64,000 nucleotides of DNA from Methylococcales bacterium (GCA_028712795.1 JAQTPT010000009.1:25183-89182); one strand, 5' to 3'. Positions 9,168 to 18,502 are shown, numbered from the stretch's first letter. Program-made: numbers and translations. Notes: generated by a model not told the origin, from the letters alone.

Positions 9168-9608
9168 TTACTCCATTTTTGCCCAGGCACCGGCGGGGAT
9201 AGCCGTGTTATTTCCGGCCGTGTAGGCTCGGGTTAAGATGGCTTTGCCAACGGTCAACTGCACGCGATACAGTCCTGCGAACAAGCTGGATGCGGGCTTA
9301 TCGACCGTGTAGTGGGTGCTCAATCCTTCTGCGGGTTGGGTGGGGTCGAGAGTTTGCACGGCGTAGCCATTTTCACGCATCTGCAACACTAGTGAAGTGC
9401 CGAAACTATCGGTTTTAGGCACCGGTTGACCGATGTTGAATTTCGTGTGTGCGGGCGGATACAGGGTTTGCAATTGTTTAATGGCATCGGCTGCCAGGCT
9501 TTTACCCAGTTCAACGGGAACCGGTGTTGTTGTAATATGATCGTTTCGAACAGTCGCGCAGCCTGACAAGCTACTTAGCAAGAAAAATGTGACGACTAAA
9601 CGGTTCAT
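9168..9608 (-). CDS. trbH: TrbH (outer-membrane lipoprotein of conjugation channel)
   Basis: 146-residue lipoprotein with a type II signal peptide and lipobox LSGC (Cys17). It occupies the trbH position between trbG and trbI and overlaps trbG by 4 bp, which indicates translational coupling. TrbH is thought to help anchor TrbG/TrbI at the outer membrane, in a VirB7-like role. Confidence 0.83.
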   Translation of the reverse strand: MNRLVVTFFLLSSLSGCATVRNDHITTTPVPVELGKSLAADAIKQLQTLYPPAHTKFNIGQPVPKTDSFGTSLVLQMRENGYAVQTLDPTQPAEGLSTHYTVDKPASSLFAGLYRVQLTVGKAILTRAYTAGNNTAIPAGAWAKME

Positions 9609-10504
9609 TTTTTCACCCTTTTTATCGCCACGGCGTCTTGATTTCCCTCCACGCCGGCGATTAGGATGGCCGAATCAAAAACCGTATCGACAATATAGCG
9701 GTTGCCTTGGATGCGATAGTTAACCTGCACGGTTTCGTCATCCTCAAAAACCCCGCCTTCCCGACGCACAACCAGTAAAGTAGGCGCTTCTGATTGCGCC
9801 ATGGCCTCGGGCATTTGGATGATGGTTTTTTGCTTATCATTAAAAACCCTGATGGGTGTCCAGGCTATAGAACCGTTGGGTGTTATTTCATACGCAAAAT
9901 CGAGGTCGCCCAGGTATTCGCCGGTTTGTGGCAGGGTCTTGTCCTGGCGTTCCTTTAGGGAGTGGTTACGGTATACATCCCATTTGGCTTGGTCTTCATC
10001 CGGGTAGGCAAACATGACTTGCGGCATGTATTCGGTCCGGTGTGAGCGTAACCTGATATGATAGGCGCGGCGGTCGGTGGTCACCACTAACGAGGTTTCC
10101 AGACCGACATCCATCGGTTTGATGATAAGGTGTTGTACTTCATTCGTACCACTGCCGGTAATCGCAGGCTCAATGGTCCACCGGGCCGTATCCCCCAGGT
10201 TGATCGAATTCACCTGTTCTCCGGCCTGCAAGGCCACATCACAGACTTGCAACACGGCACAGACGACGCTGGGCTGTTGAACCCCAAACAGGTACGTTAC
10301 CACGCCGTTTTTTCCTGATGCCGGGGCCATGCCGATTGCATTGTGGCCTTTCCACTTATTAGCAATCGCCATGGCCTGTTTTTCCTGCCGGGTTAAAACC
10401 GGGTTTTTATCCGAGAAATACAGCTCAGCCATATCCTGGTTAGCCGAGGCCTGCCCTGTGGCGAGCAGGCAGGTTACTAAGGTTGCGGTTAGGTGCTTAT
10501 TCAT
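9605..10504 (-). CDS. trbG: TrbG (VirB9-like core-complex protein)
   Basis: Periplasmic/outer-membrane component of the type IV secretion core complex, 299 residues with a signal peptide ending near ASA. It carries VirB9/CagX features: an early YLFGVQQPSVVCAVLQVCDV strand region with a Cys pair, the HLIIKPMD and TDRRAYHIRL segments, and a C-terminal beta domain ending in NRYIVDTVFDSAILI. It begins 18 bp after trbF. Confidence 0.92.
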   Translation of the reverse strand: MNKHLTATLVTCLLATGQASANQDMAELYFSDKNPVLTRQEKQAMAIANKWKGHNAIGMAPASGKNGVVTYLFGVQQPSVVCAVLQVCDVALQAGEQVNSINLGDTARWTIEPAITGSGTNEVQHLIIKPMDVGLETSLVVTTDRRAYHIRLRSHRTEYMPQVMFAYPDEDQAKWDVYRNHSLKERQDKTLPQTGEYLGDLDFAYEITPNGSIAWTPIRVFNDKQKTIIQMPEAMAQSEAPTLLVVRREGGVFEDDETVQVNYRIQGNRYIVDTVFDSAILIAGVEGNQDAVAIKRVKK

Positions 10505-10522
10505 ACTGGCTTTCGTTACGTA

Positions 10523-11284
10523 TTAATGAGTGGGTTGCTGTCTTGACCACGAAAAATCCCTAATGAAGATACCCATCGGGTTTTTTCGCAATTGCTCTTC
10601 GGTCGTGGCGGACGTGGGTGCAGCGATGAAAATAGTCATCATGGCACGCATGGGTACCGGCTGGCCTTTCATAACGCCTTGCCGGTCCCGTGTCGTTTCC
10701 AGCCAGTCGATTTGCCAGGTTTCCGGGGTCAGTGCCATGGCTGAGCTGATTTCAGTACTGACCATTTCCTTGGTGGCACGTTTGAACGGACTGGATTCCT
10801 CGGTGCCATTGTAAAATTCGGTCATTTTTTGTGTGGCCGGAGCGTTAGCCGGTAACATCGCGTAGACGTCAAATACCGCTTTGCGTTGCAACACCACATC
10901 GGGCGTCACCATGCGTGCATTCGCTATGCAGGCGGAGAGGGCTGAGGCTATCACCCGTTGGTCTGCGGGAGCGGCTTTATCGGCGACAGAGACAGCGGCG
11001 GTTGCCCCCAATTTATCGACCTGTACTATATAAGGTATGAATTTTGATTGCTGGCCGATGTGGATCATGCCGGCCACACCGACCAGCGCCACCAGTAAGG
11101 ACAAGATGCCCATGATTTGCCAGGCTTGCCGTGACGACATCACCGTTTGCATGTGATCGTTCCAGGTGCGTCTTGCCGACAGATAGGGGTTGTCATTTTC
11201 ACCCTGACGACGACCGCCCAGCAGTTGTTCGTGGCTACGCCGTGGATCACTGATTGCTGCTGTTTTCTTCTTCTTTAATATCAT
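10523..11284 (-). CDS. trbF: TrbF (VirB8-like assembly factor)
   Basis: Bitopic inner-membrane protein nucleating the channel. One membrane segment lies at about residues 55-77, and the periplasmic NTF2-like VirB8 domain follows (for example KFIPYIVQVDKLG and the FYNGTEESSPF segment). I start at the ATG at 11284, giving 253 residues. An upstream in-frame TTG would overlap the end of trbE by 20 bp and is less likely. Confidence 0.9.
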   Translation of the reverse strand: MILKKKKTAAISDPRRSHEQLLGGRRQGENDNPYLSARRTWNDHMQTVMSSRQAWQIMGILSLLVALVGVAGMIHIGQQSKFIPYIVQVDKLGATAAVSVADKAAPADQRVIASALSACIANARMVTPDVVLQRKAVFDVYAMLPANAPATQKMTEFYNGTEESSPFKRATKEMVSTEISSAMALTPETWQIDWLETTRDRQGVMKGQPVPMRAMMTIFIAAPTSATTEEQLRKNPMGIFIRDFSWSRQQPTH

Positions 11285-11288
11285 GTTG

Positions 11289-13841
11289 CTATACCTGGTA
11301 ATCTTCAAGTCGTAAGTTTTTTAGAGCAAGCCATTCACTAACCCAACCATTGCCGTGAATCGACTCCAGCTGCCTGATGAGCGCTAAAGAGTCTTTGTCG
11401 GAGACCCCGACAAAGGCCATGGTCAGCGGGCCAATGGCCAGATCAAAAAGCCTGCGGCCAACTTCGGACAGATAGTAGTAATGACGTTTTGGAATGGCGG
11501 TCGCGAGCATTTCGATTTGCCGGGTATTAAGCCCCATACGTTTATACAGGTTGGCGGTGTCTTCATCCCTGGCGTAAACATTGGGCAACAGTAACTTGGT
11601 GGCCGTGGACTCAACAATGACATCAAAGATGCCTGAGTTGGCCGCGTCAGTAAGACTTTGTGTCGCCATCAGCACAAAGCAATTAGCCCGGCGTAACACT
11701 TTTAGCCATTCACGAATTTTCTCGCGGAAAACGGGATGGCCCAGCATGAGCCAGGCTTCGTCCAATAATATTGCCGCAGGTTGGCCTTGCAAGGACCGCT
11801 CAATGCGCCGGAATAAATACAGCAATACCGGCAGGGCGTAACGATCGCCTAAATTCATCAACTCCTCAATCTCAAAGACGGTAAAATCGGACAAACTCAA
11901 ACCGTCGGTTTTAGCATCCAGGAGATGGCCCATGGCGCCATCCACCGTGTAATTTTTGATGGTTTCACGAATCTGTTCATCTTGAACGGTAACTGAAAAC
12001 TCGGATAGCGTATACGCCTGGTTCTTTTCCATATTGACGATGGCGCTGGCGATGTCATTGCGCTGTGCGGCCGTGGTGACCAGACCGTTTAAGGCCAGAA
12101 TGGTATTAATCCATTCCATCGCCCAGGCTCTGTCCGCGCGGGTGTCGAGAAATTGCAGCGGGCAAAAGGCGAGTTTGTCATCGTCACCGGCAACGGTGAA
12201 GTGTTGGCCGCTGACCCCCCGGGTACTGGCTCTGATGGCGGCAGTGAGCGGGTATAAAGACAGGCCTTTATCGAACGCATAGAGGGTCATATTGGGGTAT
12301 CGCCGCAGTTGGGCGGCGATGAGCGCCAGTAAGGTCGATTTGCCTGAACCCGTGCGGCCAAACACCACGGAATGCGCCAGATCGTTAACGTGTAGATTTA
12401 AGCGGAAGGTGGTTGAGCCCTGGGTCACACAGTGCATCAGGGCGGGCGCTAAGGGCGGGTACATCGGACAAGGCGCGTCGACGCGCCCTGTCCAGATCGT
12501 GCTGGTCGGCACGAGATCGGCAAGGTTCATGGTATTAATCAGCGGCCGCCGCACGTTTTCAACACCGTGCCCAGGCAAGCTACCTAAATAGGCATCCATC
12601 GTATTGATGGTTTCAATGCGAGCCGTAAACCCGGTTGCGTTGATCGCTTTCTCGACGCGCCGGGCACAGTCCTGAACCACTTTCCTATCCTCGTTCATGA
12701 GGATGACCACGCTCGTGTAATAGCCTTGTGCAACCACGCCGCTATTGACTTCGGCCAGGGCGGCTTCGGCGTCCTCAACCATGGCTAACGCATCCTGGTC
12801 TATCGGCCCCGCGTGGGTGTTAAACACTTGGTCAAAAAATCCACGCACCTTCTGTTTCCATTTTTTCCTGAACACTTCCAGGTGCTTTAACGCTTCGTGG
12901 GGTTCCATAAAGATGAACCGTGACGACCAGCGGTATTCAATGGGTAATTCTCCCAGCGCTGTTAACATACCGGGCGTCGATTCTAACGGGAAGCCACCGA
13001 GAGCGACGACCTGGATATAGTGACGGCCTATTTTGGGTATGACCCCGGCCCACAGTTCCTGACCACCGATGAGGCAGTCTAAGTACATAGGGTTGGTGGG
13101 TAACTGGATGGGTTGATTGATGCCGGTAATGCAGTAGTGTAACCAGCGTAAAAAGTCATCGTGAGTCACGGTCGAACCGTCCTCGGTGGTAATTTTATTG
13201 CCTTTCAGGCGGGTCAATTTAAGTGCGGATGACAGGCGGGTTTCGATGTTCTGACACTCGCGGGTGAAATGGCCAAGCAGATCGCGGGTGTGGCTCTTGT
13301 TATTGGGTGACTCCGCATCATCCTCGAACATCAACTCAATAAATTTACGCTCGTTTAACAACGGTGGCAGATAAGTGATGGTCAACACAAAATAGCCTTC
13401 GTACATCGTCCCCAGTTCTTCAAATAGCCGCCGTCTTTCTTCGTCTATGGCAGCGGTAATGGCATCGGGGAAGGCGGACAAGCCGCGTTCAGCATAGGCG
13501 GGCGCGGGTCTTCGCACCGCATCGACATGGATCATCCAGCCGTTGCCAAGGACGGATAAGGCCTGGTTAATGCGCGCCGAAATCGACTCGCGATCTTGCT
13601 CTGTGCTGCTATCCTTGTCGTCTCCCGTGTAGAGCCAGGCGGCCATGAAGGAGCCATCTTTCCCAACGATGATGCCATCATCCACTTCGGCCGCATAATT
13701 GAGCAAGTCAGCAACGCTGGCCTCTTTTGAGCGATGCTTGCTTAACTTCCGGTCTTTATTCGCCTTGGCAATGAGCGACAGCAACATCACGACCAGCGCG
13801 ATGCCAGAACCTGCAATAACCCAAGTCAATGTTTCTATCAT
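11289..13841 (-). CDS. trbE: TrbE (VirB4-like conjugation ATPase)
   Basis: Large ATPase that powers pilus and channel assembly. The product is 850 residues from the ATG at 13841; RK2 TrbE is of similar length. An upstream in-frame start would overlap most of trbD and is rejected. The N-terminus has a membrane segment. The Walker A motif FGRTGSGKST is at about 494-503 and Walker B AAILLDEAW at about 690, in the CagE/TrbE/VirB family arrangement. It overlaps trbD by 4 bp. Confidence 0.95.
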   Translation of the reverse strand: MIETLTWVIAGSGIALVVMLLSLIAKANKDRKLSKHRSKEASVADLLNYAAEVDDGIIVGKDGSFMAAWLYTGDDKDSSTEQDRESISARINQALSVLGNGWMIHVDAVRRPAPAYAERGLSAFPDAITAAIDEERRRLFEELGTMYEGYFVLTITYLPPLLNERKFIELMFEDDAESPNNKSHTRDLLGHFTRECQNIETRLSSALKLTRLKGNKITTEDGSTVTHDDFLRWLHYCITGINQPIQLPTNPMYLDCLIGGQELWAGVIPKIGRHYIQVVALGGFPLESTPGMLTALGELPIEYRWSSRFIFMEPHEALKHLEVFRKKWKQKVRGFFDQVFNTHAGPIDQDALAMVEDAEAALAEVNSGVVAQGYYTSVVILMNEDRKVVQDCARRVEKAINATGFTARIETINTMDAYLGSLPGHGVENVRRPLINTMNLADLVPTSTIWTGRVDAPCPMYPPLAPALMHCVTQGSTTFRLNLHVNDLAHSVVFGRTGSGKSTLLALIAAQLRRYPNMTLYAFDKGLSLYPLTAAIRASTRGVSGQHFTVAGDDDKLAFCPLQFLDTRADRAWAMEWINTILALNGLVTTAAQRNDIASAIVNMEKNQAYTLSEFSVTVQDEQIRETIKNYTVDGAMGHLLDAKTDGLSLSDFTVFEIEELMNLGDRYALPVLLYLFRRIERSLQGQPAAILLDEAWLMLGHPVFREKIREWLKVLRRANCFVLMATQSLTDAANSGIFDVIVESTATKLLLPNVYARDEDTANLYKRMGLNTRQIEMLATAIPKRHYYYLSEVGRRLFDLAIGPLTMAFVGVSDKDSLALIRQLESIHGNGWVSEWLALKNLRLEDYQV

Positions 13842-14149
13842 CGGTACTGTTGCCCCTGACTGTTCGGATTTATTCTGAACGGCGTACTGTGTGCCGGGTA
13901 AAAGCGCTGGTAACGACGATGCCGAAGATAAACAAAGCGCATTTGGGGATCGGCTTTTGCCATCAGTCTTAGCAGGTAGAGCGAACCCAGCCACAGTCCC
14001 ATGCCGTAGAGGGATGCCCTGAGTTCTTGGGCACTGAATACCAGGGCAAAGGCGATGAGCCCCGTGAACATCACTAACTCGCGATCCCCACCCATAAACA
14101 GATTGGTTCTATTACCTGCCCGCCGGATAGGTATCGTACGGAGCGCCAT
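13838..14149 (-). CDS. trbD: TrbD (VirB3-like)
   Basis: Small inner-membrane protein (103 residues) with two adjacent hydrophobic segments at about 27-60, and the family start of the type LRTIPIRRAGNR, which matches TrbD/VirB3 proteins. It overlaps trbC by 1 bp and trbE by 4 bp, so all three are coupled. VirB3 proteins work with the VirB4 ATPase, as this order suggests. Confidence 0.92.
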   Translation of the reverse strand: MALRTIPIRRAGNRTNLFMGGDRELVMFTGLIAFALVFSAQELRASLYGMGLWLGSLYLLRLMAKADPQMRFVYLRHRRYQRFYPAHSTPFRINPNSQGQQYR

Positions 14150-14538
14150 TAGTGGTTAACGCCGGTGCGGGTCATTACGACCGTATTGGCTGCATCACCT
14201 TTAGCCGACGGCGTAATGACGGCGCCTCTGGCAAATAAGGTTGACATAATGTTTTGTGCGCCTACCAGTAAGGCCATGACCAGGACAATAAATATCAAGG
14301 TTCTGAAAAAGCCATTGAGGTCGCCGCCAAAAATCAGCACGCCCCCGGCCACAACAATGCCGATGATAGAGAGCGTAAAGGCGACAGGTCCTGTCACCGA
14401 ATTTTGCAAACTGGTGAGCCAGGTTTCGTAGGGCAATCCACCTCCCGCCCCAACTGCGGCCTCTGCGATTCCAGGGGTGATGACCCACAGCATTAACAGC
14501 AACAGCCACGATGCTTTATCAATATTGGCTAACTTCAT
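14149..14538 (-). CDS. trbC: TrbC (conjugative pilin)
   Basis: Pilin precursor of 129 residues. It has a long signal peptide (cleavage near [14 protein letters not shown]) and two membrane helices (about 53-73 and 82-102), the standard VirB2/TrbC architecture. IncP TrbC is further trimmed at the C-terminus and cyclised by TraF, which is not in this window, so maturation would need a factor from elsewhere. It lies 3 bp after trbB. Confidence 0.9.
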   Translation of the reverse strand: MKLANIDKASWLLLLMLWVITPGIAEAAVGAGGGLPYETWLTSLQNSVTGPVAFTLSIIGIVVAGGVLIFGGDLNGFFRTLIFIVLVMALLVGAQNIMSTLFARGAVITPSAKGDAANTVVMTRTGVNH

Positions 14539-14541
14539 TTT

Positions 14542-15522
14542 TTATGCTCCTACCGTTTGAGTGATGTATTTGCCGTCCTCATAGCCGAGAATTTCTACTA
14601 TTTCCGCTATGCGACGGCCTTCTGGGGTTCTGGCGATATGAATAACGCATTGCACCGCTTCGCCAATCAGCGGTTCAATCTGTTTGGGGGAATCCGGGTG
14701 CATACTGATCAACAGTGCCAGTCGATCCAGCCCTGCCCGGGCATTATTGGCATGGAGGGTTGCCGCCCCACCTTCGTGACCGGTGTTCCAGGCCATCAGC
14801 AAGTCCAAGGCTTCCGGTCCGCGCACCTCACCCACCAGTATCCGGTCCGGGCGCATGCGGAGGGTTGTTCTGAGCAATAGCGTCATGGTGATGTCGAGCG
14901 TAGTGTGGTACTGGACAAAATTTTCAGCCGCGCACTGAATTTCACCGGTATCTTCGATGATGACGATGCGCTCGGTGGGGTCAATGACAACCATGCGGTT
15001 GATGATGGCGTTGACCAGGGTGGTTTTACCTGAGCCGGTACTTCCCGTCACTAAAATGTTCCGGTGCTTGTTGACGGCGTCTTCAATGACGGCTAACTGT
15101 GCCTGGGTCATGATGCCAGCCGCGACGTACTGGTCCAGGGTGAAGATGGCGACTGCTTTTTTTCGAATCGCAAAGGTGGGTGCTGGCACGATAGGCGGAA
15201 ATTGCCCGGCAAAGCGAGAGCCATCGAGGGGCAGTTCGCATTCTATGAGGGGTCTGCCCTTGGTGATTTCTTTGCCGTGGAAACCTGCGATGGTCTTGAT
15301 GATCGATTCGCTACGGCTCGCCGATAGTGCGCCTATCGGCCGCATCTTTTCGCCGAGCCGTTCCTGCCAGAGTCTGCCATCGGAATTGAGCATAATTTCG
15401 ACGGTTTTAGGATCGGCAAGAGCCGCCATAATTTCCGGGCCGAGATCACGCTCCAGTTTGATTTTGGCGCGTGCCTTTACAGAGTCCTGCGCTTGATCGT
15501 CTTGATGATGTATGTTTGGCAT
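14542..15522 (-). CDS. trbB: TrbB (VirB11-like secretion ATPase)
   Basis: Hexameric traffic ATPase at the cytoplasmic face of the conjugation channel, first gene of the trb operon. In 326 residues it has Walker A GSTGSGKT (160-167), the Asp box RIVIIEDTGE (about 204-213), Walker B-type MRPDRILVGEVRG, and the His box GHEGGAATLHANN. All catalytic motifs are intact. A truncated duplicate of its first 50 codons lies at 2796-2963. Confidence 0.95.
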   Translation of the reverse strand: MPNIHHQDDQAQDSVKARAKIKLERDLGPEIMAALADPKTVEIMLNSDGRLWQERLGEKMRPIGALSASRSESIIKTIAGFHGKEITKGRPLIECELPLDGSRFAGQFPPIVPAPTFAIRKKAVAIFTLDQYVAAGIMTQAQLAVIEDAVNKHRNILVTGSTGSGKTTLVNAIINRMVVIDPTERIVIIEDTGEIQCAAENFVQYHTTLDITMTLLLRTTLRMRPDRILVGEVRGPEALDLLMAWNTGHEGGAATLHANNARAGLDRLALLISMHPDSPKQIEPLIGEAVQCVIHIARTPEGRRIAEIVEILGYEDGKYITQTVGA

Positions 15523-15549
15523 ATCGATGCAGCGCCCGGTGAGTAGTTT

Positions 15550-15575
15550 GATGCAATATTACACTATATATCGAT
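15550..15575 (-). promoter_or_regulatory. conserved element upstream of trbB
   Basis: Minus-strand sequence TCGATATATAGTGTAATAT followed by TGCATC, about 30 bp before the trbB start. The duplicated region at 2991-3015 keeps it with two or three changes while the surrounding DNA differs more. A trbB promoter or TrbA operator is a reasonable inference; in RK2, TrbA and KorB control this promoter. Confidence 0.5.
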
Positions 15576-15639
15576 ATTATAATTTTTTTAATCTAAATAT
15601 AATCTGAATTTAATCTTAATATAATGTAATGCCTATTTC

Positions 15640-15843
15640 TTAACGATTGATTGCTTTTTTTAGTGCAACAACTGCCCAGATGGACAAGCTCTGGCTAATA
15701 TTGCGCTCCGGATAGATAACAACGCGCGCACGGCTGGCTCTATTGCTCATTTTTCGATTGGTTTCTGCATTTATCAAAGTTGCAGCTTGGGCTTGAATAA
15801 GTCCTTTGTTAGCCAGGATTTCTATGAATTCTTGTGGTTTTTA
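15640..15843 (-). pseudogene. unrecognised gene remnant between trbA and trbB
   Basis: About 65 codons read openly on the minus strand to a TAA at 15640 but have no proper start. The peptide contains segments such as NKGLIQAQAATLINAETNRK and IYPERNISQSLSIW. Another frame just upstream carries a helical-looking short stretch, which suggests a frameshift. I do not recognise the family. RK2 has nothing comparable between trbA and trbB. Confidence 0.4.
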
Positions 15844-16433
15844 AGCGCTTCTTGAGCTTGTTCTATTTTTTAGATGTCTTGAGAGGCTTTTTATTGGGTT
15901 ATACACCAATCCATCAACCTAAGCTGAACTCCCGCTGAATCAGATGGACGATTAGCTATCGCGCTGGATAACTGCGATCAAACACCAAGGAACCATTCCA
16001 GCAGGGGGGCAAGTGACTGGAAGCCAGCATCATAAAGCGCTAATTTAGATGCGCAAAAGTCCTATGAGAGAATTGTTTGTGCGCGTTGGAAAGATTTGGG
16101 CACTAGCATTGCGGGATAGATCGGCTTGATTGGCGAGATAAGCAAAAAAGCATTCAATTCAGTATGAACGCTGGCCTTGAAACCAGAAATCACGGTAACC
16201 GGCATGACGAGAAAACTCAAAACGCGCTGACGAATTGATTCGGTGGATTAAAGGCGTGATTGCTCTATGCATTCAGAGGTGCGGAGATAGTCAATAAAGT
16301 TGACCAATTTTGCATAGATTCAGACGGACATAATCCTACATTACACATCAATTGCCTCAAGTGAAATTCAAGCTATGATCGATTTATTGTGTAGGGCTTT
16401 CCTTTAAATTTATAGCGATTGAGTTATGCAGGT
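15844..16433. other. non-coding, probably decayed insertion between trbA and trbB
   Basis: No open frame of credible length on either strand. Together with the preceding remnant this makes a gap of about 900 bp between trbA and trbB, whereas in the left duplicate the same two genes are only about 145 bp apart. An insertion that later decayed is the simplest reading. Confidence 0.4.
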
Positions 16434-16814
16434 CTATTTTGATACGTTTTCTGCTTTTTGTTTTTTCAGATGCTCCTTTGCCTCCTTTGCCCATTGTCTA
16501 GCGATAAAGGCTTGATGAGACGGCAGTATTAAAGATACGCGATCATATCCTTCCGCTACACCTCTGAGTTTACCACCCGTTAAGGCCTCCAATGATTGTC
16601 TGTCCAGGTCTGTTTCTTCAAGAAGCGCAGGTAAGGCTGTATCCAGCGCATCGGCTATCTGTTCCATAATCCGTAAAGACGGATTACCTTTGCCGTTGGT
16701 TAAATCACAAATGAAGCCCATAGAGACTCCCGACATTTTTGAGAGTTGTTCTTTCGTGATCCCCTTCTCATCAATTAGCCGAAGGATATTGGTAAAAAAT
16801 ATGTGGTTATACAT
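16434..16814 (-). CDS. trbA: TrbA-like transcriptional regulator
   Basis: 126-residue DNA-binding regulator. The N-terminal XRE-type helix-turn-helix (ITKEQLSKMSGVSMGFICDL) is followed by a C-terminal segment (RVSLILPSHQAFIARQW) close to the one in KorA at 22355-22663 (VTAVLPEHQAFIVKQW). IncP TrbA and KorA share exactly this kind of C-terminal dimerisation/KorB-contact domain, so this is the trbA counterpart, here with the helix-turn-helix at the front. It is divergent from trfA, as in IncP-1 plasmids, and probably represses transfer and its own promoter. Confidence 0.82.
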   Translation of the reverse strand: MYNHIFFTNILRLIDEKGITKEQLSKMSGVSMGFICDLTNGKGNPSLRIMEQIADALDTALPALLEETDLDRQSLEALTGGKLRGVAEGYDRVSLILPSHQAFIARQWAKEAKEHLKKQKAENVSK

Positions 16815-16836
16815 TAGTTAATTATTACCCGATAAG

Positions 16837-16849
16837 TTAAGCGGCTAAA
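16837..16849. promoter_or_regulatory. KorB operator-like site between trbA and trfA
   Basis: TTAAGCGGCTAAA has one mismatch to the IncP KorB operator TTTAGCNGCTAAA. In RK2 a KorB site controls the divergent trbA and trfA promoters in the same place, so the function is well supported by position. Confidence 0.7.
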
Positions 16850-16979
16850 TTTTTTTGTCGTTTTTGATTAAACATTTCCCTTAGCATCACAATGGCGTTG
16901 ACGACGTTCAATATTGACTCGCCAAGTAGTATAAATGATTTTTTGCTTATCTTGCAGAATGGTTTTTTCTGGCCTGTGG

Positions 16980-17008
16980 TTGACTCTATGATTCGAATAA
17001 ACGATACT
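16980..17008 (+). promoter_or_regulatory. putative trfA promoter
   Basis: TTGACT and GATACT separated by exactly 17 bp, about 190 bp upstream of the trfA ATG. The long leader is AT-rich. The -10 part is kept in the degenerate left copy (ACGATACT around 3570), while the -35 is not. Confidence 0.5.
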
Positions 17009-17196
17009 TGCAATTAATTTATTAAATCAATATACCGAGAATAATTAACTACGGTTGCTATAGCTGAATGTGAAGCAAGTAACGAGTCTCACCACCCATT
17101 AAATAAGGCGCATTCAATGACTGATAACCCCTGTCGGAATAACTAATGTGTTATTTGCAATCATTAATCAACTAACAATGGCCGTGCGGTGTCTCC

Positions 17197-18039
17197 ATGA
17201 GCCTAAGTGACAACGCCTTTCAAAAACGGATCGCTGATTTAGGTAAGCATGCGTCTGGCCGATTAAAAGACAGCAAAGTTTATCAACTGCCCCTATGGCC
17301 GGAGCCAACGAGAGGGATACCCAACCCTGTTTTGCGCGGGGCATTATTTGCCGCCGTGCAAGGTAAAAGCAGGGCGGTTTTTCAGCGTGAGCTCTTAGCA
17401 TGTCAGAAAGGGCTGCAAATTCGTTTCACAGGTATTCAGTTAGACCAGTCAGACCTGGATGTGTGGGAACAGGCTTTACATTTAGCCAGGCTCCATCCAT
17501 TAGGCACGCGTTGTGAATTTTCCGCGTATAGTTTTTTAAAGGCGTTAGGCCGGAAAACCGGGAAAAGCGAACATGAGTGGTTAAAAAATGCGTTTGCACG
17601 GCTTATGGGTTGCGGGGTTGAATTAACCAATCAACAAGAACGGAAAACCTACGGCGGGAGTTTGTTAGAGTTTATGCGCGATGATGAAAGTGGCCGTTAT
17701 GTGGTTATTTTCAATCCCAAGATACTCACTTTCTACGAGGGCGGCTGGACGGCCATTGATTGGCAAGACCGGCAGCTATTACGCGGAAAACCTCTAGCGC
17801 TCTGGCTGCACGGTTATTTGGCAACGCATGCTAAACCCTATCCTATCAAAATAGAGACAATCCGCTCGTTCAGCGGCAGCAGTAATAAGCAAATTATAGG
17901 CTTTAAAAGGAGCCTAATTGTCGCCTTAAACGAACTCAAAAAAATAGACTTCATCATGGGTTTTGATTTTGAGGGCGACAATGTCATCATCAACAAACCC
18001 CCCACACCAGCGCAACAGCGTTATCTTATAAGTCAATAA
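17197..18039 (+). CDS. trfA: TrfA replication initiator (IncP-1 type)
   Basis: Iteron-binding initiator of plasmid replication, 280 residues, similar in size to the short form TrfA-33 of RK2. Family segments are clear: LPLWPEPTRGIPNPVLRGAL, LDQSDLDVWEQALHLARLHP, FSAYSFLKALGRKTGKSEHE, LRGKPLALWLHGYLATHA. Two winged-helix domains are expected for this initiator class. The iteron cluster begins about 200 bp downstream. In a chromosomal setting an active TrfA/oriV could disturb replication; I see no obvious inactivating lesion. Confidence 0.95.
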   Translation: MSLSDNAFQKRIADLGKHASGRLKDSKVYQLPLWPEPTRGIPNPVLRGALFAAVQGKSRAVFQRELLACQKGLQIRFTGIQLDQSDLDVWEQALHLARLHPLGTRCEFSAYSFLKALGRKTGKSEHEWLKNAFARLMGCGVELTNQQERKTYGGSLLEFMRDDESGRYVVIFNPKILTFYEGGWTAIDWQDRQLLRGKPLALWLHGYLATHAKPYPIKIETIRSFSGSSNKQIIGFKRSLIVALNELKKIDFIMGFDFEGDNVIINKPPTPAQQRYLISQ

Positions 18040-18246
18040 ACACGGGATACAATACACCCTTTCACCCAGCCGTTAACTTAAGCTGTTGATGAGAATGCCA
18101 CCACCCTTATGCGCCCAAGCGTTCTGTGTATTTTTTTTGTCAACAAATGTTTCTGGCGAGGGAAAACCTATAAGGCCCAGGTTCCACGAAGGTTTTAAAC
18201 TCATCGCAACCGTGTTATCAACAGGTTACTTAACGGCTTGCAATAT

Positions 18247-18397
18247 CACGGGATACGATACACAAAAGCACGGGATACGATACATAAAAGCACGGGATAC
18301 GATACACCCTACACGGGATACGATACACCGAGTTCACGGGATGCGGTACACCATTTTCACGGGATACGATACACCAAGTTCACGGGATACGATACAC
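18247..18397 (+). repeat. seven direct-repeat iterons
   Basis: Repeats of CACGGGATACGATACAC start at 18247, 18269, 18291, 18312, 18335, 18358 and 18381, a period of 21-23 bp, about two helical turns. The fifth is the most divergent (CACGGGATGCGGTACAC). An eighth copy with one change lies alone at 18041. The spacing suits side-by-side TrfA binding on one face of the helix. Confidence 0.93.
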
Positions 18398-18462
18398 AGA
18401 ATAAATGTTTGAAATGGCTTGAAACCCTTACGCAGCAAGCGTTTCAGGATTACGAAAAAATT

Positions 18463-18502
18463 AACTAATCTTTTTCTAATCTTTTCTAATCTTTCTTTAA
18501 TC
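18463..18502. repeat. AT-rich repeats, probable DNA-unwinding element
   Basis: Three consecutive copies of CTAATCTTT with an extra T or two, followed by a related CTTTAATCC, directly beyond the iterons. RK2 oriV has AT-rich 13-mers in the same relative place. Confidence 0.6.

Larger units (their letters stand above)
18041..18502. other. oriV: oriV: vegetative replication origin with iterons
   Basis: Origin region directly after trfA. It contains one isolated iteron (18041-18058), a DnaA-box-like TTATCAACA (18215-18223), seven clustered iterons (18247-18397) and an AT-rich repeat tract (18463-18502). The arrangement of DnaA box, iterons and AT-rich block matches iteron origins such as that of RK2. 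The iteron sequence itself, as far as I can recall, differs from RK2. Confidence 0.85.

Noticed and set aside
13842..13994. Longer N-terminus for TrbE
   Set aside because: The extra 51 codons overlap most of trbD in another frame and do not fit the family; the ATG at 13841 gives the usual length.
18241..18400. Regular short repeats that could suggest a CRISPR array
   Set aside because: Repeat plus spacer is only 21-23 bp, the spacers are 4-6 bp, and the cluster follows trfA; these are iterons.
18086..18468. Two overlapping open frames through the iterons
   Set aside because: They consist largely of translated iteron repeats and have no good start; not genes.
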